Source: Chryseobacterium fluminis (GTDB lineage: Bacteria > Bacteroidota > Bacteroidia > Flavobacteriales > Weeksellaceae). From it: a stretch of 64,000 nucleotides of DNA. This document shows, piece after piece, positions 41,771 to 50,873 of the stretch (positions are counted from its first letter, which is position 1; each line of letters begins with the position of its first letter). The position numbers and the translations under genes are program-made. The notes below the pieces were generated by a model, which was not told the origin of the DNA, did not search any database, and saw only the letters and a list, made by a program, of their open reading frames with translations. The stretch is taken from positions 4,030,001 to 4,094,000 of the forward strand of contig NZ_CP111121.1 of the NCBI RefSeq assembly GCF_026314945.1, written 5' to 3'.

Positions 41771-42811
41771 ATGGCTAAAAAGAAAACGAATTCGGAATCT
41801 TCGAATCCGAAAAAGAATAAAAATAATATTTCGGTAGGTGTTGTAGGAAGCGGAAGTTTTGCGACGGCAATTGTAAAAATGCTGGTTGAAAACTGTAAAC
41901 TGGTACACTGGTGTGTAAGAAATGAGTTTGTAAAAGGAGCAATCGAACTTCGGGGACACAATCCAACCTACCTTACCGCCGTTAATTTCAACCTTAAAAA
42001 TCTGAAACTGACAACAGACATCAATGAGCTGGTTTCAGCCTGTGATATTGTGGTCCTGGCGACCCCGTCTATTTATCTGTCAGATACCCTGGATAAAATG
42101 AAATGTGAATGTAAAGATAAAATCTTTGTTTCCGCGATCAAGGGTATTATTCCTAAAGTCAATGATGTCGTGGCACATTATCTGAGAGACGAATTTAAAA
42201 TCGGTTTCAGAAACCAGGCGGTCATTGCAGGACCGTGTCATGCCGAAGAAGTTGCCATGGAAAGACTCTCTTATCTTACAGTGGCAACCGTTGAAGAAGA
42301 AACGTCTAAAAAACTGGTAGATATCTTTAATTCCGATTTTATAAAAGTACATTCGAGTAAAGACATCTTAGGAAATGAATACAGCGCCATCCTGAAGAAT
42401 ATTTTCGCTATCGGAGCGGGAATCGCAAGCGGGCTGGGTTATGGTGATAATTTTACGGCTGTATTTGTGTCTAATGCCATCCGAGAAATGGAAATTTTTC
42501 TTGAAGCGATCTATGAAGCGCCAAGAGATGTTAATGAAAGTGCTTATCTCGGAGATTTACTGGTAACGGCCTATTCTTTATTCTCCAGAAACCGCAATCT
42601 GGGAAATCTTATTGGAAAAGGATATACGGTGAAATCAGCGATTCAGTCCATGAACATGGTTGCGGAAGGATATTATGCGGCAGATTCTATTTATAAGACA
42701 GCCAAACAGAAAGGTCTGGAACTTCCTATCATTGATACTATTTATGCCATTCTTTATGAAGGAAAAAATGCTGAAAAACAGTTTAAGAAACTGACTTCAA
42801 AATTAAATTAA
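41771..42811 (+). CDS. gpsA: NAD(P)H-dependent glycerol-3-phosphate dehydrogenase
   Basis: 346 residues from the ATG at 41771; the earlier in-frame TTG overlaps the -7 element TATATTTG. A Lys/Asn-rich N-terminal extension of about 20 residues precedes the Rossmann loop VGVVGSGSFATAIVKML. Substrate motifs: FVSAIKGI and AVIAGPCHAEEVA, then the active-site Lys region NEYSAILKNIFAIGAGIASG. It reduces dihydroxyacetone phosphate to sn-glycerol-3-phosphate for phospholipid synthesis. Confidence 0.92.
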   Translation: MAKKKTNSESSNPKKNKNNISVGVVGSGSFATAIVKMLVENCKLVHWCVRNEFVKGAIELRGHNPTYLTAVNFNLKNLKLTTDINELVSACDIVVLATPSIYLSDTLDKMKCECKDKIFVSAIKGIIPKVNDVVAHYLRDEFKIGFRNQAVIAGPCHAEEVAMERLSYLTVATVEEETSKKLVDIFNSDFIKVHSSKDILGNEYSAILKNIFAIGAGIASGLGYGDNFTAVFVSNAIREMEIFLEAIYEAPRDVNESAYLGDLLVTAYSLFSRNRNLGNLIGKGYTVKSAIQSMNMVAEGYYAADSIYKTAKQKGLELPIIDTIYAILYEGKNAEKQFKKLTSKLN

Positions 42812-43052
42812 GCGATTCAGAGACCCTTCGGAAAGATCGCCGACATTATCCGGATTATTTATTAAACGTGACATCCTTGACGTTGCAGCATTTCTCTTAT
42901 CGAATCTGATTAATCGTTTCAATACCGGTTAATTGATAATTTCGATCATATTTTTTAGCATAAGAAAAACTTGCTTTTGTTAAAAAATAAATTGGCAAAC
43001 GCATCTCTAATTTTAAAAACTTTTACCGAAATTTGATATAAAATTTAGAATT

Positions 43053-44558
43053 ATGCCACAATCGCTGATAAGCAGAACGCCGAAACCAAAATATGATGTT
43101 GTTCTCGTAGGTGGAGGAATTATGAGTGCCACTTTAGCTACCCTTCTTCACGAATTTGATCCCAATCTGGAGATCGCGATTTTCGAAAGACTGGGCAGGT
43201 TTGCCAAGGAAAGTACGGCAGCCTGGAATAATGCCGGAACCGGGCATTCGGCTTTTTGCGAATTGAATTATACCCCGGAAAAACCGGACGGAAGCATTGA
43301 TATTTCCAAAGCGGAAAGCATTGCAGAACAGTTTGAAATTTCAAAGCAGTTCTGGGCTTATCTGGTTACTAAAGGATATATTCAGGAACCTAAGGATTTT
43401 ATTAATTCCTGCCCTCATATGAGTCTGGTGTTCGGTGAAAAAGATGCCGAATACCTCAAAAAACGACATGATAAAATGAGCGGATCTGTTCTTTTTAAAG
43501 GCATGGAATTTTCCACGGATCATAAAACACTTACAGATTGGATTCCTTTGATCATGAGCAAAAGAAAAGAATCCGAAGTGATGGCAGCTACTAAAATGGA
43601 AATGGGAACCGATGTGAATTTCGGAACTCTGACCAGAAAAATGGGACGGCATCTGGTGGAAGATTCTAACGTAGATGTTTTCTTGTACCATGAAGTGAAA
43701 GATATCGATCCCAGAAGCGACGGAAAATGGGAAATGAAGGTAAAAGACAGAATCCACAAGCATAAACAGGAGGTTGTTGCCGATTTTATGTTTATCGGTG
43801 CCGGAGGATATGCACTTCCATTGCTGGACAGTTCCGATATTAAAGAAAGTGAAGGATATGGAGGCTTTCCTGTTTCCGGGCAGTGGCTGGTAACCCATAA
43901 TCAGGAGCTGGTGGAAAAACATCAGGCAAAAGTATATACGCAGGCAACGGTAGATGCACCGCCGATGTCTGTACCTCATCTTGACCTCAGGATCATTGAC
44001 GGACAGAAAGCGCTGCTCTTTGGACCATTTGCCGGATTTTCTACAAAATTTTTAAAAGAGGGCAGCTATCTGGATCTGCCGGAAAGTGTCAACACAAAAA
44101 ATATAAGATCCTTATTCGGGGCATGGTGGCACAATCTCCCTTTAACGAAATATCTCATTCAGCAGGTGGCGATGAATAAAACCCAGAGAATGCAGCATTT
44201 GAGAGAATTTGTGAAAGATGCCAAAGAAGAGGATTGGGAGCTTAAAGTAGCCGGACAAAGGGTTCAGATTATCAAAAAAGATGAAAAAAACGGCGGAAAA
44301 CTGGAGTTCGGAACTGAGGTTGTCGTCAATAAAGCCGGCACCATCGCTTCATTGTTAGGGGCTTCTCCGGGAGCTTCCACAGCAGTATATGCGATGCTGA
44401 ATGTTCTTGAAAAATGTTTTCCTGAAAAGATCAATGGCGAATGGAAAGATAAACTGTTGGAAATCATTCCTTCTTACGGTCAGAAGCTGGCTGCCAATCC
44501 TGAACTTACAGATCAGGTGAGAAATTATACTAAAGAAAAACTGGAACTGGACTATTAG
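43053..44558 (+). CDS. mqo: Malate:quinone oxidoreductase
   Basis: 501 residues. FAD-binding start DVVLVGGGIMSATLATLLHE; further family stretches AWNNAGTGHSAFCELNYTP, FIGAGGYALPLLDSSDI, GFPVSGQWLV and LLFGPFAGFSTKFLK. Peripheral membrane flavoenzyme that oxidises malate to oxaloacetate and feeds electrons to quinone, used in place of or beside NAD-malate dehydrogenase. Monocistronic. Confidence 0.95.
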   Translation: MPQSLISRTPKPKYDVVLVGGGIMSATLATLLHEFDPNLEIAIFERLGRFAKESTAAWNNAGTGHSAFCELNYTPEKPDGSIDISKAESIAEQFEISKQFWAYLVTKGYIQEPKDFINSCPHMSLVFGEKDAEYLKKRHDKMSGSVLFKGMEFSTDHKTLTDWIPLIMSKRKESEVMAATKMEMGTDVNFGTLTRKMGRHLVEDSNVDVFLYHEVKDIDPRSDGKWEMKVKDRIHKHKQEVVADFMFIGAGGYALPLLDSSDIKESEGYGGFPVSGQWLVTHNQELVEKHQAKVYTQATVDAPPMSVPHLDLRIIDGQKALLFGPFAGFSTKFLKEGSYLDLPESVNTKNIRSLFGAWWHNLPLTKYLIQQVAMNKTQRMQHLREFVKDAKEEDWELKVAGQRVQIIKKDEKNGGKLEFGTEVVVNKAGTIASLLGASPGASTAVYAMLNVLEKCFPEKINGEWKDKLLEIIPSYGQKLAANPELTDQVRNYTKEKLELDY

Positions 44559-44639
44559 CAATACATAATAAACATTGAGTAATAAGTAAATGGAGTATCT
44601 TTACCATTACTTATTACTCATTCTGTTATCTCATAAAAA

Positions 44640-45041
44640 GTGGAAGAAGTCGTTATTAAACCTGTTATTGCTAAAGAATTGCTGGAATCTCTTCAGACAA
44701 AAATAGAAGAGGAGAAGCAGGTAATCGTACATTGCTGTTTTCCTGCATCCCCGTTTTTAGGAAACCTGATCAGGATCTGGCATTCCACCTATCTTTTCGA
44801 TAATCAGTCTGAGCACCGGAGCTCTTTGATTCATACGGAAAATATCACCGTGTTTCCGAATTGGACACCCGTTCCTTTCATGCGTGATTTCTGGTTTACC
44901 TTGGTGTTTTCCGGCCTTCCGAAAGACTGCAGAAGTTTTGACCTGAAAGAAGTCATCCCCGAAGAAGGCGGTTTCTTTGTGGAATCAATCAAAAGGAATT
45001 CTTCAGATATATATCGGGTGAAAATTTCAGAATCCTACTGA
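44640..45041 (+). CDS. Uncharacterised small protein
   Basis: 133 residues from a GTG at 44640. It is compact, with aromatic-rich strands (FPNWTPVPFMRDFWFTLVFSG) and no signal peptide or membrane segment. No family recognised; it looks like a soluble cytoplasmic protein. Confidence 0.6.
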   Translation: MEEVVIKPVIAKELLESLQTKIEEEKQVIVHCCFPASPFLGNLIRIWHSTYLFDNQSEHRSSLIHTENITVFPNWTPVPFMRDFWFTLVFSGLPKDCRSFDLKEVIPEEGGFFVESIKRNSSDIYRVKISESY

Positions 45042-45199
45042 TCAGGAATGGCTCTGAGAGCATATATTATGAGTTCCTGTACCGCAGTATTATATACGGC
45101 CGGTGAAGCGGAACGGATATTCTTACGGTTGGCTGATTTTGTAAGCTTTTGAAACGGGGACCATCAAAAATACATAGTTTTAAACTTTAAAAACGATTT

Positions 45200-45817
45200 A
45201 TGAAAAAATTAATACTGATCTTACTGGTTGTTCCCCTGTTTGTCTTTTCTCAGAAAATGGTTTCAAAAGAAATCCTGGAAGTGAAAAAATTTCAGGAAGA
45301 TCTTAATGCTGAGTATTTAAATCCAAAGGAAACTCCTTTGAGAGGAGATCATTTTAAAAATTTTAAAGGACACCCGTTTTTTCCGTTTGATCCAAAATAT
45401 AGGGTAAACGCCACATGGGTAAAAACTGAAAACTCCAAACCTTTTGATCTTCCCACTTCTTCCGGGAAAACAAAATCTTATAGAGAATATGGGAAAGCAA
45501 GTTTCGATCTGGACGGTAAAAAATATACATTAACCGTATATCAAAGTCTCGACTTAATGAAGCAGAAGAAATACAAAAATTATCTTTTTCTTCCTTTCCG
45601 TGATGCTACGAATGAAAAAGAAACCTACGGGGGCGGAAAATATATGGATCTCACCATTCCCGGAGGAAATACCATTGTGCTGGATTTTAATAAATCCTAT
45701 CAGCCCTTCTGTGCATATAATGCTTACGATTACAACTGCCCGATCGTTCCTGAAGAAAATAGACTGCCGGTTGAAATCCGTGCCGGTGTCATGTATGAAG
45801 ATATTTACCATCACTAA
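45200..45817 (+). CDS. DUF1684 domain secreted protein
   Basis: 205 residues with a signal peptide (MKKLILILLVVPLFVFSQ). The DUF1684 core is recognisable in HPFFPFDPKYRVNATW, YREYGKASFDLDGKKYTLTV, LFLPFRDATNEKETYGGGKY and FNKSYQPFCAYNAYDYNCPI. The function of the family is unknown. It lies 6 bp before an acetyltransferase gene, so the two are probably co-transcribed. Confidence 0.85.
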   Translation: MKKLILILLVVPLFVFSQKMVSKEILEVKKFQEDLNAEYLNPKETPLRGDHFKNFKGHPFFPFDPKYRVNATWVKTENSKPFDLPTSSGKTKSYREYGKASFDLDGKKYTLTVYQSLDLMKQKKYKNYLFLPFRDATNEKETYGGGKYMDLTIPGGNTIVLDFNKSYQPFCAYNAYDYNCPIVPEENRLPVEIRAGVMYEDIYHH

Positions 45818-45823
45818 ATAGAT

Positions 45824-46306
45824 ATGATTAAACTAAAATTTTACGAGCCCGAAGATTTTCCTGAACTCGATTACGAACTGGACGAAATTCAGTCGCAGTA
45901 TACGGCAACGGCCAAACAGGCCTTGGAAAAAATCGAAGCGAGAAACCAGAATGAAGATTTTTTTGCCTATCCGATCACGATTCTTTATCAAGAAAAAGTG
46001 GCCGGTTTCTTTGTGCTGGATTTCGGGGAAGATAAATTGGGTCTTACCGAAAATCCTGATTCGGTTTTATTACGTTCATTATCTGTGAATCCCGCTTTTC
46101 AGGGTCAGGGAATCGGCAGATCTGCCATGACTGAAACAGAGCATTTTATAAGAGAGCATTTTTCAGACTGCAACGAGATTGTTCTGGCCGTCAATGAAAA
46201 AAATACATCGGCTTTTCAGCTGTATGCAAAATCGGGGTATATTTTTGAGGGTAATATGAGAGAAGGAAGAAGCGGACCGCAGTATTTAATGTCCAAAAAA
46301 CTTTAA
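45824..46306 (+). CDS. GNAT family N-acetyltransferase
   Basis: 160 residues. Acetyl-CoA site LRSLSVNPAFQGQGIGRSAM (motif A, QGQGIG) and motif B region VNEKNTSAFQLYAKSGYIFE. The N-terminal half is divergent, so the substrate (protein, amino acid or antibiotic) cannot be inferred. Confidence 0.88.
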   Translation: MIKLKFYEPEDFPELDYELDEIQSQYTATAKQALEKIEARNQNEDFFAYPITILYQEKVAGFFVLDFGEDKLGLTENPDSVLLRSLSVNPAFQGQGIGRSAMTETEHFIREHFSDCNEIVLAVNEKNTSAFQLYAKSGYIFEGNMREGRSGPQYLMSKKL

Positions 46307-46433
46307 AATTCACTGAAAACAGATCTCTGTAATATCATTCATACCCATGATCTGAAACTTTAAGGAATTTTTAAGGACCGCATTTCTGTTTGGCTTGATT
46401 CTTCCATAAATTCGGATACATCAAATAATCAAT

Positions 46434-47243
46434 ATGGAAATATCACTTCATCAGCAGGTTGCTGTCGTCACAGGAGCCTCCAGCGGAATCGGTTCAGGAA
46501 TTGCAAAATCCCTTGCTTCAGCAGGAGCAACCGTTATTGTCAACCATTCTTCGGAAAGATCTACAGAAGAGGCGGAAGCCGTTTTGAAAGAAATTACCGA
46601 CGCGGGTGGAAAAGGAATTACTTATCAGTGTGATGTTTCTAAAGAAGATCAGGTCATCAAAATGTTTCAGGATGTCATTTCCAGATTCGGGACCTTTGAT
46701 ATCCTGGTCAATAATGCAGGCGTACAGAAAGATGCCAAGTTTACGGAAATGACCCTCGACCAGTGGAATACGGTTATGGGCATCAACCTTACCGGTCAGT
46801 TTCTGTGTGCAAGAGAAGCGATTAAAGAATTTCTGCGACGCGGAATCGATACCTCCCGTTCCGTGGCCTGTGGAAAAATCATTCATATCAGTTCAGTTCA
46901 TGAAACTATTCCATGGGCAGGTCATGCTAACTATGCCTCAAGTAAGGGTGGCGTCAGAATGCTGATGCAGACGTTAGCTCAGGAATATGGCGCCGATAAA
47001 ATACGCGTCAATTCCATTTGTCCGGGTGCCATTCAGACTCCAATTAATAAAGACGCATGGGAAACCCCCGAAGCACTGAACGCTCTGCTTGACTTAATTC
47101 CGTACAACAGAATCGGACAGCCCCAGGATATAGGAAATCTGGCTGCATTCCTGGCGAGCGACCTCTCAGATTATATTACAGGAGCCAGCATCTTTGTGGA
47201 TGGAGGCATGACGACTTTGGAAAGTTTTTCGAACGGCGGATAG
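46434..47243 (+). CDS. SDR oxidoreductase, glucose 1-dehydrogenase type
   Basis: 269 residues, classical SDR: VVTGASSGIGSGIAKSL, DILVNNAGVQKDA, Ser-Tyr-Lys catalytic set (HISSVHE, YASSKGG) and RVNSICPGAIQTPINKD. The length and the closing FVDGGMTTL match glucose 1-dehydrogenase or related sugar/alcohol dehydrogenases. It precedes a large glucosidase gene, so both may serve sugar or trehalose-like metabolism. Confidence 0.88.
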   Translation: MEISLHQQVAVVTGASSGIGSGIAKSLASAGATVIVNHSSERSTEEAEAVLKEITDAGGKGITYQCDVSKEDQVIKMFQDVISRFGTFDILVNNAGVQKDAKFTEMTLDQWNTVMGINLTGQFLCAREAIKEFLRRGIDTSRSVACGKIIHISSVHETIPWAGHANYASSKGGVRMLMQTLAQEYGADKIRVNSICPGAIQTPINKDAWETPEALNALLDLIPYNRIGQPQDIGNLAAFLASDLSDYITGASIFVDGGMTTLESFSNGG

Positions 47244-47245
47244 TT

Positions 47246-47346
47246 TCGGGCGCACATCTCCGGCTTTCACTACTCGCTTTTTTGTGCCTTGCATTTCCCA
47301 GGCTTACAAAAAGAGCTCAGACAGACCGTTCAATCCGGGGCGCAGG
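47246..47346. repeat. GC-rich palindromic repeat
   Basis: GGGCGCACATCTCC at one end and CAATCCGGGGCGC at the other enclose a hairpin formed by CTTTTTTGTGCC and GGCTTACAAAAAG. Similar elements are, from memory, dispersed in flavobacterial intergenic regions. The 75-codon frame overlapping it (47282-47509) is not a gene. Confidence 0.55.
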
Positions 47347-47505
47347 TGAATCTTATAATGGCCGTAGGTTCGGAGATACGATAGCGATTCACACTTTTGT
47401 AATCAGGAATGAGAATTCAGAGCCTTCAGCATATACTATTAAAATAATTGTCAGGTTTGGAAACGCACAGAGTTTTCTCAATCAACATCAGATATTGACA
47501 TCAAT

Positions 47506-50160
47506 ATGAAAGAAAAAGAAAGACTGTCCGAGGTCTCATGGAAAAAATGGGGCCCCTACGTGAGCAATCGGGAATGGGGACTGGTGCGCGAAGATTACAG
47601 CGACAACGGAGATGCCTGGAATTATACGAACCATGATTCTGCTGAAGCAAAAACCTACCGGTGGGGCGAAGAAGGAATCTGTGGGATCTGTGATGATATG
47701 CAGAAACTGGTATTCTCCGTCGCCTTCTGGAATAAAAGGGACAGAATGGTGAAGGAACGTTTTTTCGGGTTATCCAATGATCAGGGAAACCACGGGGAAG
47801 ATGTTAAAGAATACTTTTATTACCTCGATGCTACACCTACCCATTCTTATATGAAAATGTTGTATAAATATCCGCAGAATGCATTTCCATATGAAGATCT
47901 TGTAAAAACAAACGCTTCAAGAACAAAAGATGAACCTGAATATGAACTGATAGACACAGGGATTTTCGACCAAAATGAATATTTCGACATCTTTATCGAA
48001 TATGCAAAAGAAAGTCAGACTGACATTCTGGTGAAACTTACGGTTGTCAACAGGTCCGAAAAAGAAGCTTCTCTTGTTATTCTTCCGACCGTCTGGTTCA
48101 GAAATACATGGAACTGGGGATATAATAACTATAGGCCCCAATTAAACTCAGAAGAAGCAACTACCATTAAAGTAGATCATCACGATTCAGACGTTAAAAA
48201 CGTTTATGCCAAACAATCGCTGAAAACATTGTTCTGTGATAATGAAACAAATAATGAAAGGCTTTATCAGTCGACTAATACGTCGAAATATACAAAAGAC
48301 GGAATCAATGAATTTATCATTAAGGGCAACTCCCAAGCCGTAAACCCGAAAGATATCGGAACAAAAGCAGCCTTCCTGATTGATGAAAATTTTGCCGCCT
48401 CAGAATCCAAAATATTCGAATTCAGAATGTCTGATAAGGATCTGAAAGAACCTTTTAAAGATTTTGATGAGGTTTTTAATTTGCGACAACAGGAATGTGA
48501 TGAGTTTTATGCTGAAATCCAGCAGGGAATTCAGACCGAAGATGAAAAGCTGGTTCAGAGACAAGCTTTTGCAGGAATGCTCTGGAATAAAATGTTTTAC
48601 CATTATAATGTGGAAAAATGGCTGAAGGGTGATCCTGAAGGCATAAAACCCTCAAAATCCAGAGAACAGATAAGAAATGACGGATGGAAGCACCTCAATA
48701 ATGAGCATATTATTTCTATGCCCGACAAATGGGAGTATCCCTGGTATGCGACCTGGGACCTGGCTTTTCATGCCATCAGTTTTTCATTAATAGATCCTGA
48801 TTTTGCAAAACAACAGCTGAAACTTTTTCTTTTTGAATGGTATATGCATCCTAATGGGCAGCTTCCTGCCTACGAATGGAATTTCAGCGATGTCAATCCA
48901 CCGGTCCATGCGTGGGCCGTTTTCAGGGTTTTTAAAATTGACGAATATTTTAAGGATAAACCGGATATCGAGTTTCTGGAAAGTGCTTTTCAGAAGCTTC
49001 TGATGAACTTCACGTGGTGGGTCAATAAAAAAGACATCAATGGCAATAATATTTTTGAAGGAGGTTTTTTAGGACTTGACAATATAGGGGTCTTCGACAG
49101 GAATACGCCGCTTCCGAACGGTGAGCACCTGGAACAGTCGGATGGCACCAGCTGGATGGCGATGTTCGCGCTCAATATGATGAGAATTGCACTGGAACTG
49201 GCTCAGTATAATAAGGTATACGAGGAAATGGCGACGAAGTTTTTTGAACATTTCCTCGCCATTGCCAATTCTCTGGATAATATGGGAGACGAATGCTTCA
49301 GCCTTTGGGATGAGAATGATGAATTTTTTTATGATGCCATCTCCTCCGGTAACGGAAATCATATGTATTTGAAATTGCGTACAATTGTGGGGCTGATCCC
49401 CATGTTTGCCGTTGAGGTAATTGATGATGAAATGATAGAAAATCTTCCGAATTTTAAAGCCAGAATGAAATGGGTCATGGAAAACAAACCTGAACTGGCC
49501 GCTCTGGTGTCTCACTGGGAAGTAAAAGGTCAGGATTCAAAACATCTGCTTTCGCTTTTACGCGGACACCGTTTAAAAAGACTGCTTCACAGAATGCTGA
49601 ACCCTGATGAATTTTTGAGTGAATATGGGATCCGTGCTTTGTCAAAAGAATATGAAAAAAATCCTTATACGTTAAATCTAAACGGAACGGATTATACCGT
49701 GAAATATACACCCGCAGAAAGCGACAGCGGTCTCTTTGGCGGCAATAGCAATTGGCGTGGTCCGATTTGGTTTCCGGTTAATTTTTTAATCATAGAAAGC
49801 CTACAGCGTTTTTTCTTTTATTACAGCCCCGATTTTATGGTAGAATATCCTACGGGAAGCGGAAATTATTCGAATTTGGATCAGATAGCGGAGTCCTTAA
49901 GCAAAAGGCTATCATCCATATTTCTGAAAGATGAAAACGGAATGCGGCCGGTGAATGGGCAGTATCCGAGATTTCAGACTGATCCGGGGTTCAGGGATTA
50001 TATTCTTTTTTATGAATATTTTCACGGAGATAACGGGCGTGGAGCAGGGGCTTCTCATCAGACCGGATGGACCGGGCTCATCGCAAAGATCCTTCAGCCA
50101 AGATTTACCCGTAAAGACATTGCAGAAGCTGAAACGGAAATGCCGGATGATCCACGATAA
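47506..50160 (+). CDS. Glucosidase of the GH63/MGH1-like group
   Basis: 884 residues, soluble. The N-terminal region LSEVSWKKWGPYVSNREWGL and VREDYSDNGDAWNYTNHDS is typical of bacterial GH63-like glucosidases; the (alpha/alpha)6 catalytic part has WEYPWYATWDLAFHAISFSL, the Asp-bearing general-acid stretch, and late GNSNWRGPIWFPVNFLIIES. Likely cytoplasmic hydrolysis of a small glucoside (mannosylglycerate- or glucosylglycerate-type substrate). It follows an SDR sugar dehydrogenase gene across a palindromic repeat. Confidence 0.88.
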   Translation: MKEKERLSEVSWKKWGPYVSNREWGLVREDYSDNGDAWNYTNHDSAEAKTYRWGEEGICGICDDMQKLVFSVAFWNKRDRMVKERFFGLSNDQGNHGEDVKEYFYYLDATPTHSYMKMLYKYPQNAFPYEDLVKTNASRTKDEPEYELIDTGIFDQNEYFDIFIEYAKESQTDILVKLTVVNRSEKEASLVILPTVWFRNTWNWGYNNYRPQLNSEEATTIKVDHHDSDVKNVYAKQSLKTLFCDNETNNERLYQSTNTSKYTKDGINEFIIKGNSQAVNPKDIGTKAAFLIDENFAASESKIFEFRMSDKDLKEPFKDFDEVFNLRQQECDEFYAEIQQGIQTEDEKLVQRQAFAGMLWNKMFYHYNVEKWLKGDPEGIKPSKSREQIRNDGWKHLNNEHIISMPDKWEYPWYATWDLAFHAISFSLIDPDFAKQQLKLFLFEWYMHPNGQLPAYEWNFSDVNPPVHAWAVFRVFKIDEYFKDKPDIEFLESAFQKLLMNFTWWVNKKDINGNNIFEGGFLGLDNIGVFDRNTPLPNGEHLEQSDGTSWMAMFALNMMRIALELAQYNKVYEEMATKFFEHFLAIANSLDNMGDECFSLWDENDEFFYDAISSGNGNHMYLKLRTIVGLIPMFAVEVIDDEMIENLPNFKARMKWVMENKPELAALVSHWEVKGQDSKHLLSLLRGHRLKRLLHRMLNPDEFLSEYGIRALSKEYEKNPYTLNLNGTDYTVKYTPAESDSGLFGGNSNWRGPIWFPVNFLIIESLQRFFFYYSPDFMVEYPTGSGNYSNLDQIAESLSKRLSSIFLKDENGMRPVNGQYPRFQTDPGFRDYILFYEYFHGDNGRGAGASHQTGWTGLIAKILQPRFTRKDIAEAETEMPDDPR

Positions 50161-50186
50161 CTTTGACAAAGTTCTGTTCACGATCG

Positions 50187-50873
50187 TTATTCAAAGATCT
50201 GCTGAATGACCTCCAGCGATGCCGGAATTTTAAAATCAGTGACATGATAATGATAATAAACCAGCAGACTGTCTAAAAAATCTTTCCTGAAAGAAGAATG
50301 AATCTTAATCTGGTAAGGATTTTCGGTGATAAGAATATTTTTCCAGATCATGGAAATCTCTTCAGTAAACAGGGGATGGGTCGTATTTTGTGAGAATGTG
50401 CCGGTCTCAGGATCCAGGAAATTCCCCTGGTTGATCAGCGGGGCGACGCCCTGTATTTTTAAAATAATGACCAGAAAAATCAGGTGGGCCTGATAATTTT
50501 GATGCGACAGCTCCTCAATAAACTCCTCGATCCTGAAAAAAACATTTAAGTTCTTATTTTCGTTTCTTAGGACCTGGTTCAGGAAGTCTGAGATAAAAAA
50601 GATAACCGTAGTGCTTTTAATATCGTTGTAAATATCATTGCTTTTTACCAGTTCCAGTCTGGAAACAGACTGGATACCATTGCCTCTGCCCGGGTTAACC
50701 GAAAAGTTAAGCTTATTTAAAGGCAGCAGCAGTGCTTTTTTTTTATTTTTTTTGGAATAGATACCTTTCAGAAAATAGGTCTGATAACCGTCCTCCTCTG
50801 AAAAGCAGTGGAGGACGGCATCATTTTCACCGTATTTTATGTAAGATAGTAAAAAACTGTCTTGTGCATTCAT
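50187..50873 (-). CDS. recO: DNA repair protein RecO
   Basis: 228 residues with the RecO OB-fold start (DSFLLSYIKYGENDAVLHCFS then YQTYFLKGIYSKKNKKKALL) and helical C terminus with ISDFLNQVLRNENKNLNVF. It loads RecA in RecFOR recombination. Four-Cys zinc finger of proteobacterial RecO is absent, normal in Bacteroidota. Its start overlaps the porZ stop by one base (TAATG), so it is coupled. Confidence 0.9.
   Translation of the reverse strand: MNAQDSFLLSYIKYGENDAVLHCFSEEDGYQTYFLKGIYSKKNKKKALLLPLNKLNFSVNPGRGNGIQSVSRLELVKSNDIYNDIKSTTVIFFISDFLNQVLRNENKNLNVFFRIEEFIEELSHQNYQAHLIFLVIILKIQGVAPLINQGNFLDPETGTFSQNTTHPLFTEEISMIWKNILITENPYQIKIHSSFRKDFLDSLLVYYHYHVTDFKIPASLEVIQQIFE

Noticed and set aside
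43341..43979. Minus-strand frame of 212 codons inside mqo
   Set aside because: It is antisense to a well-conserved Mqo protein and shows only mirrored composition.
47282..47509. 75-codon frame before the glucosidase gene
   Set aside because: It lies on a palindromic repeat and has no family resemblance or ribosome binding site.
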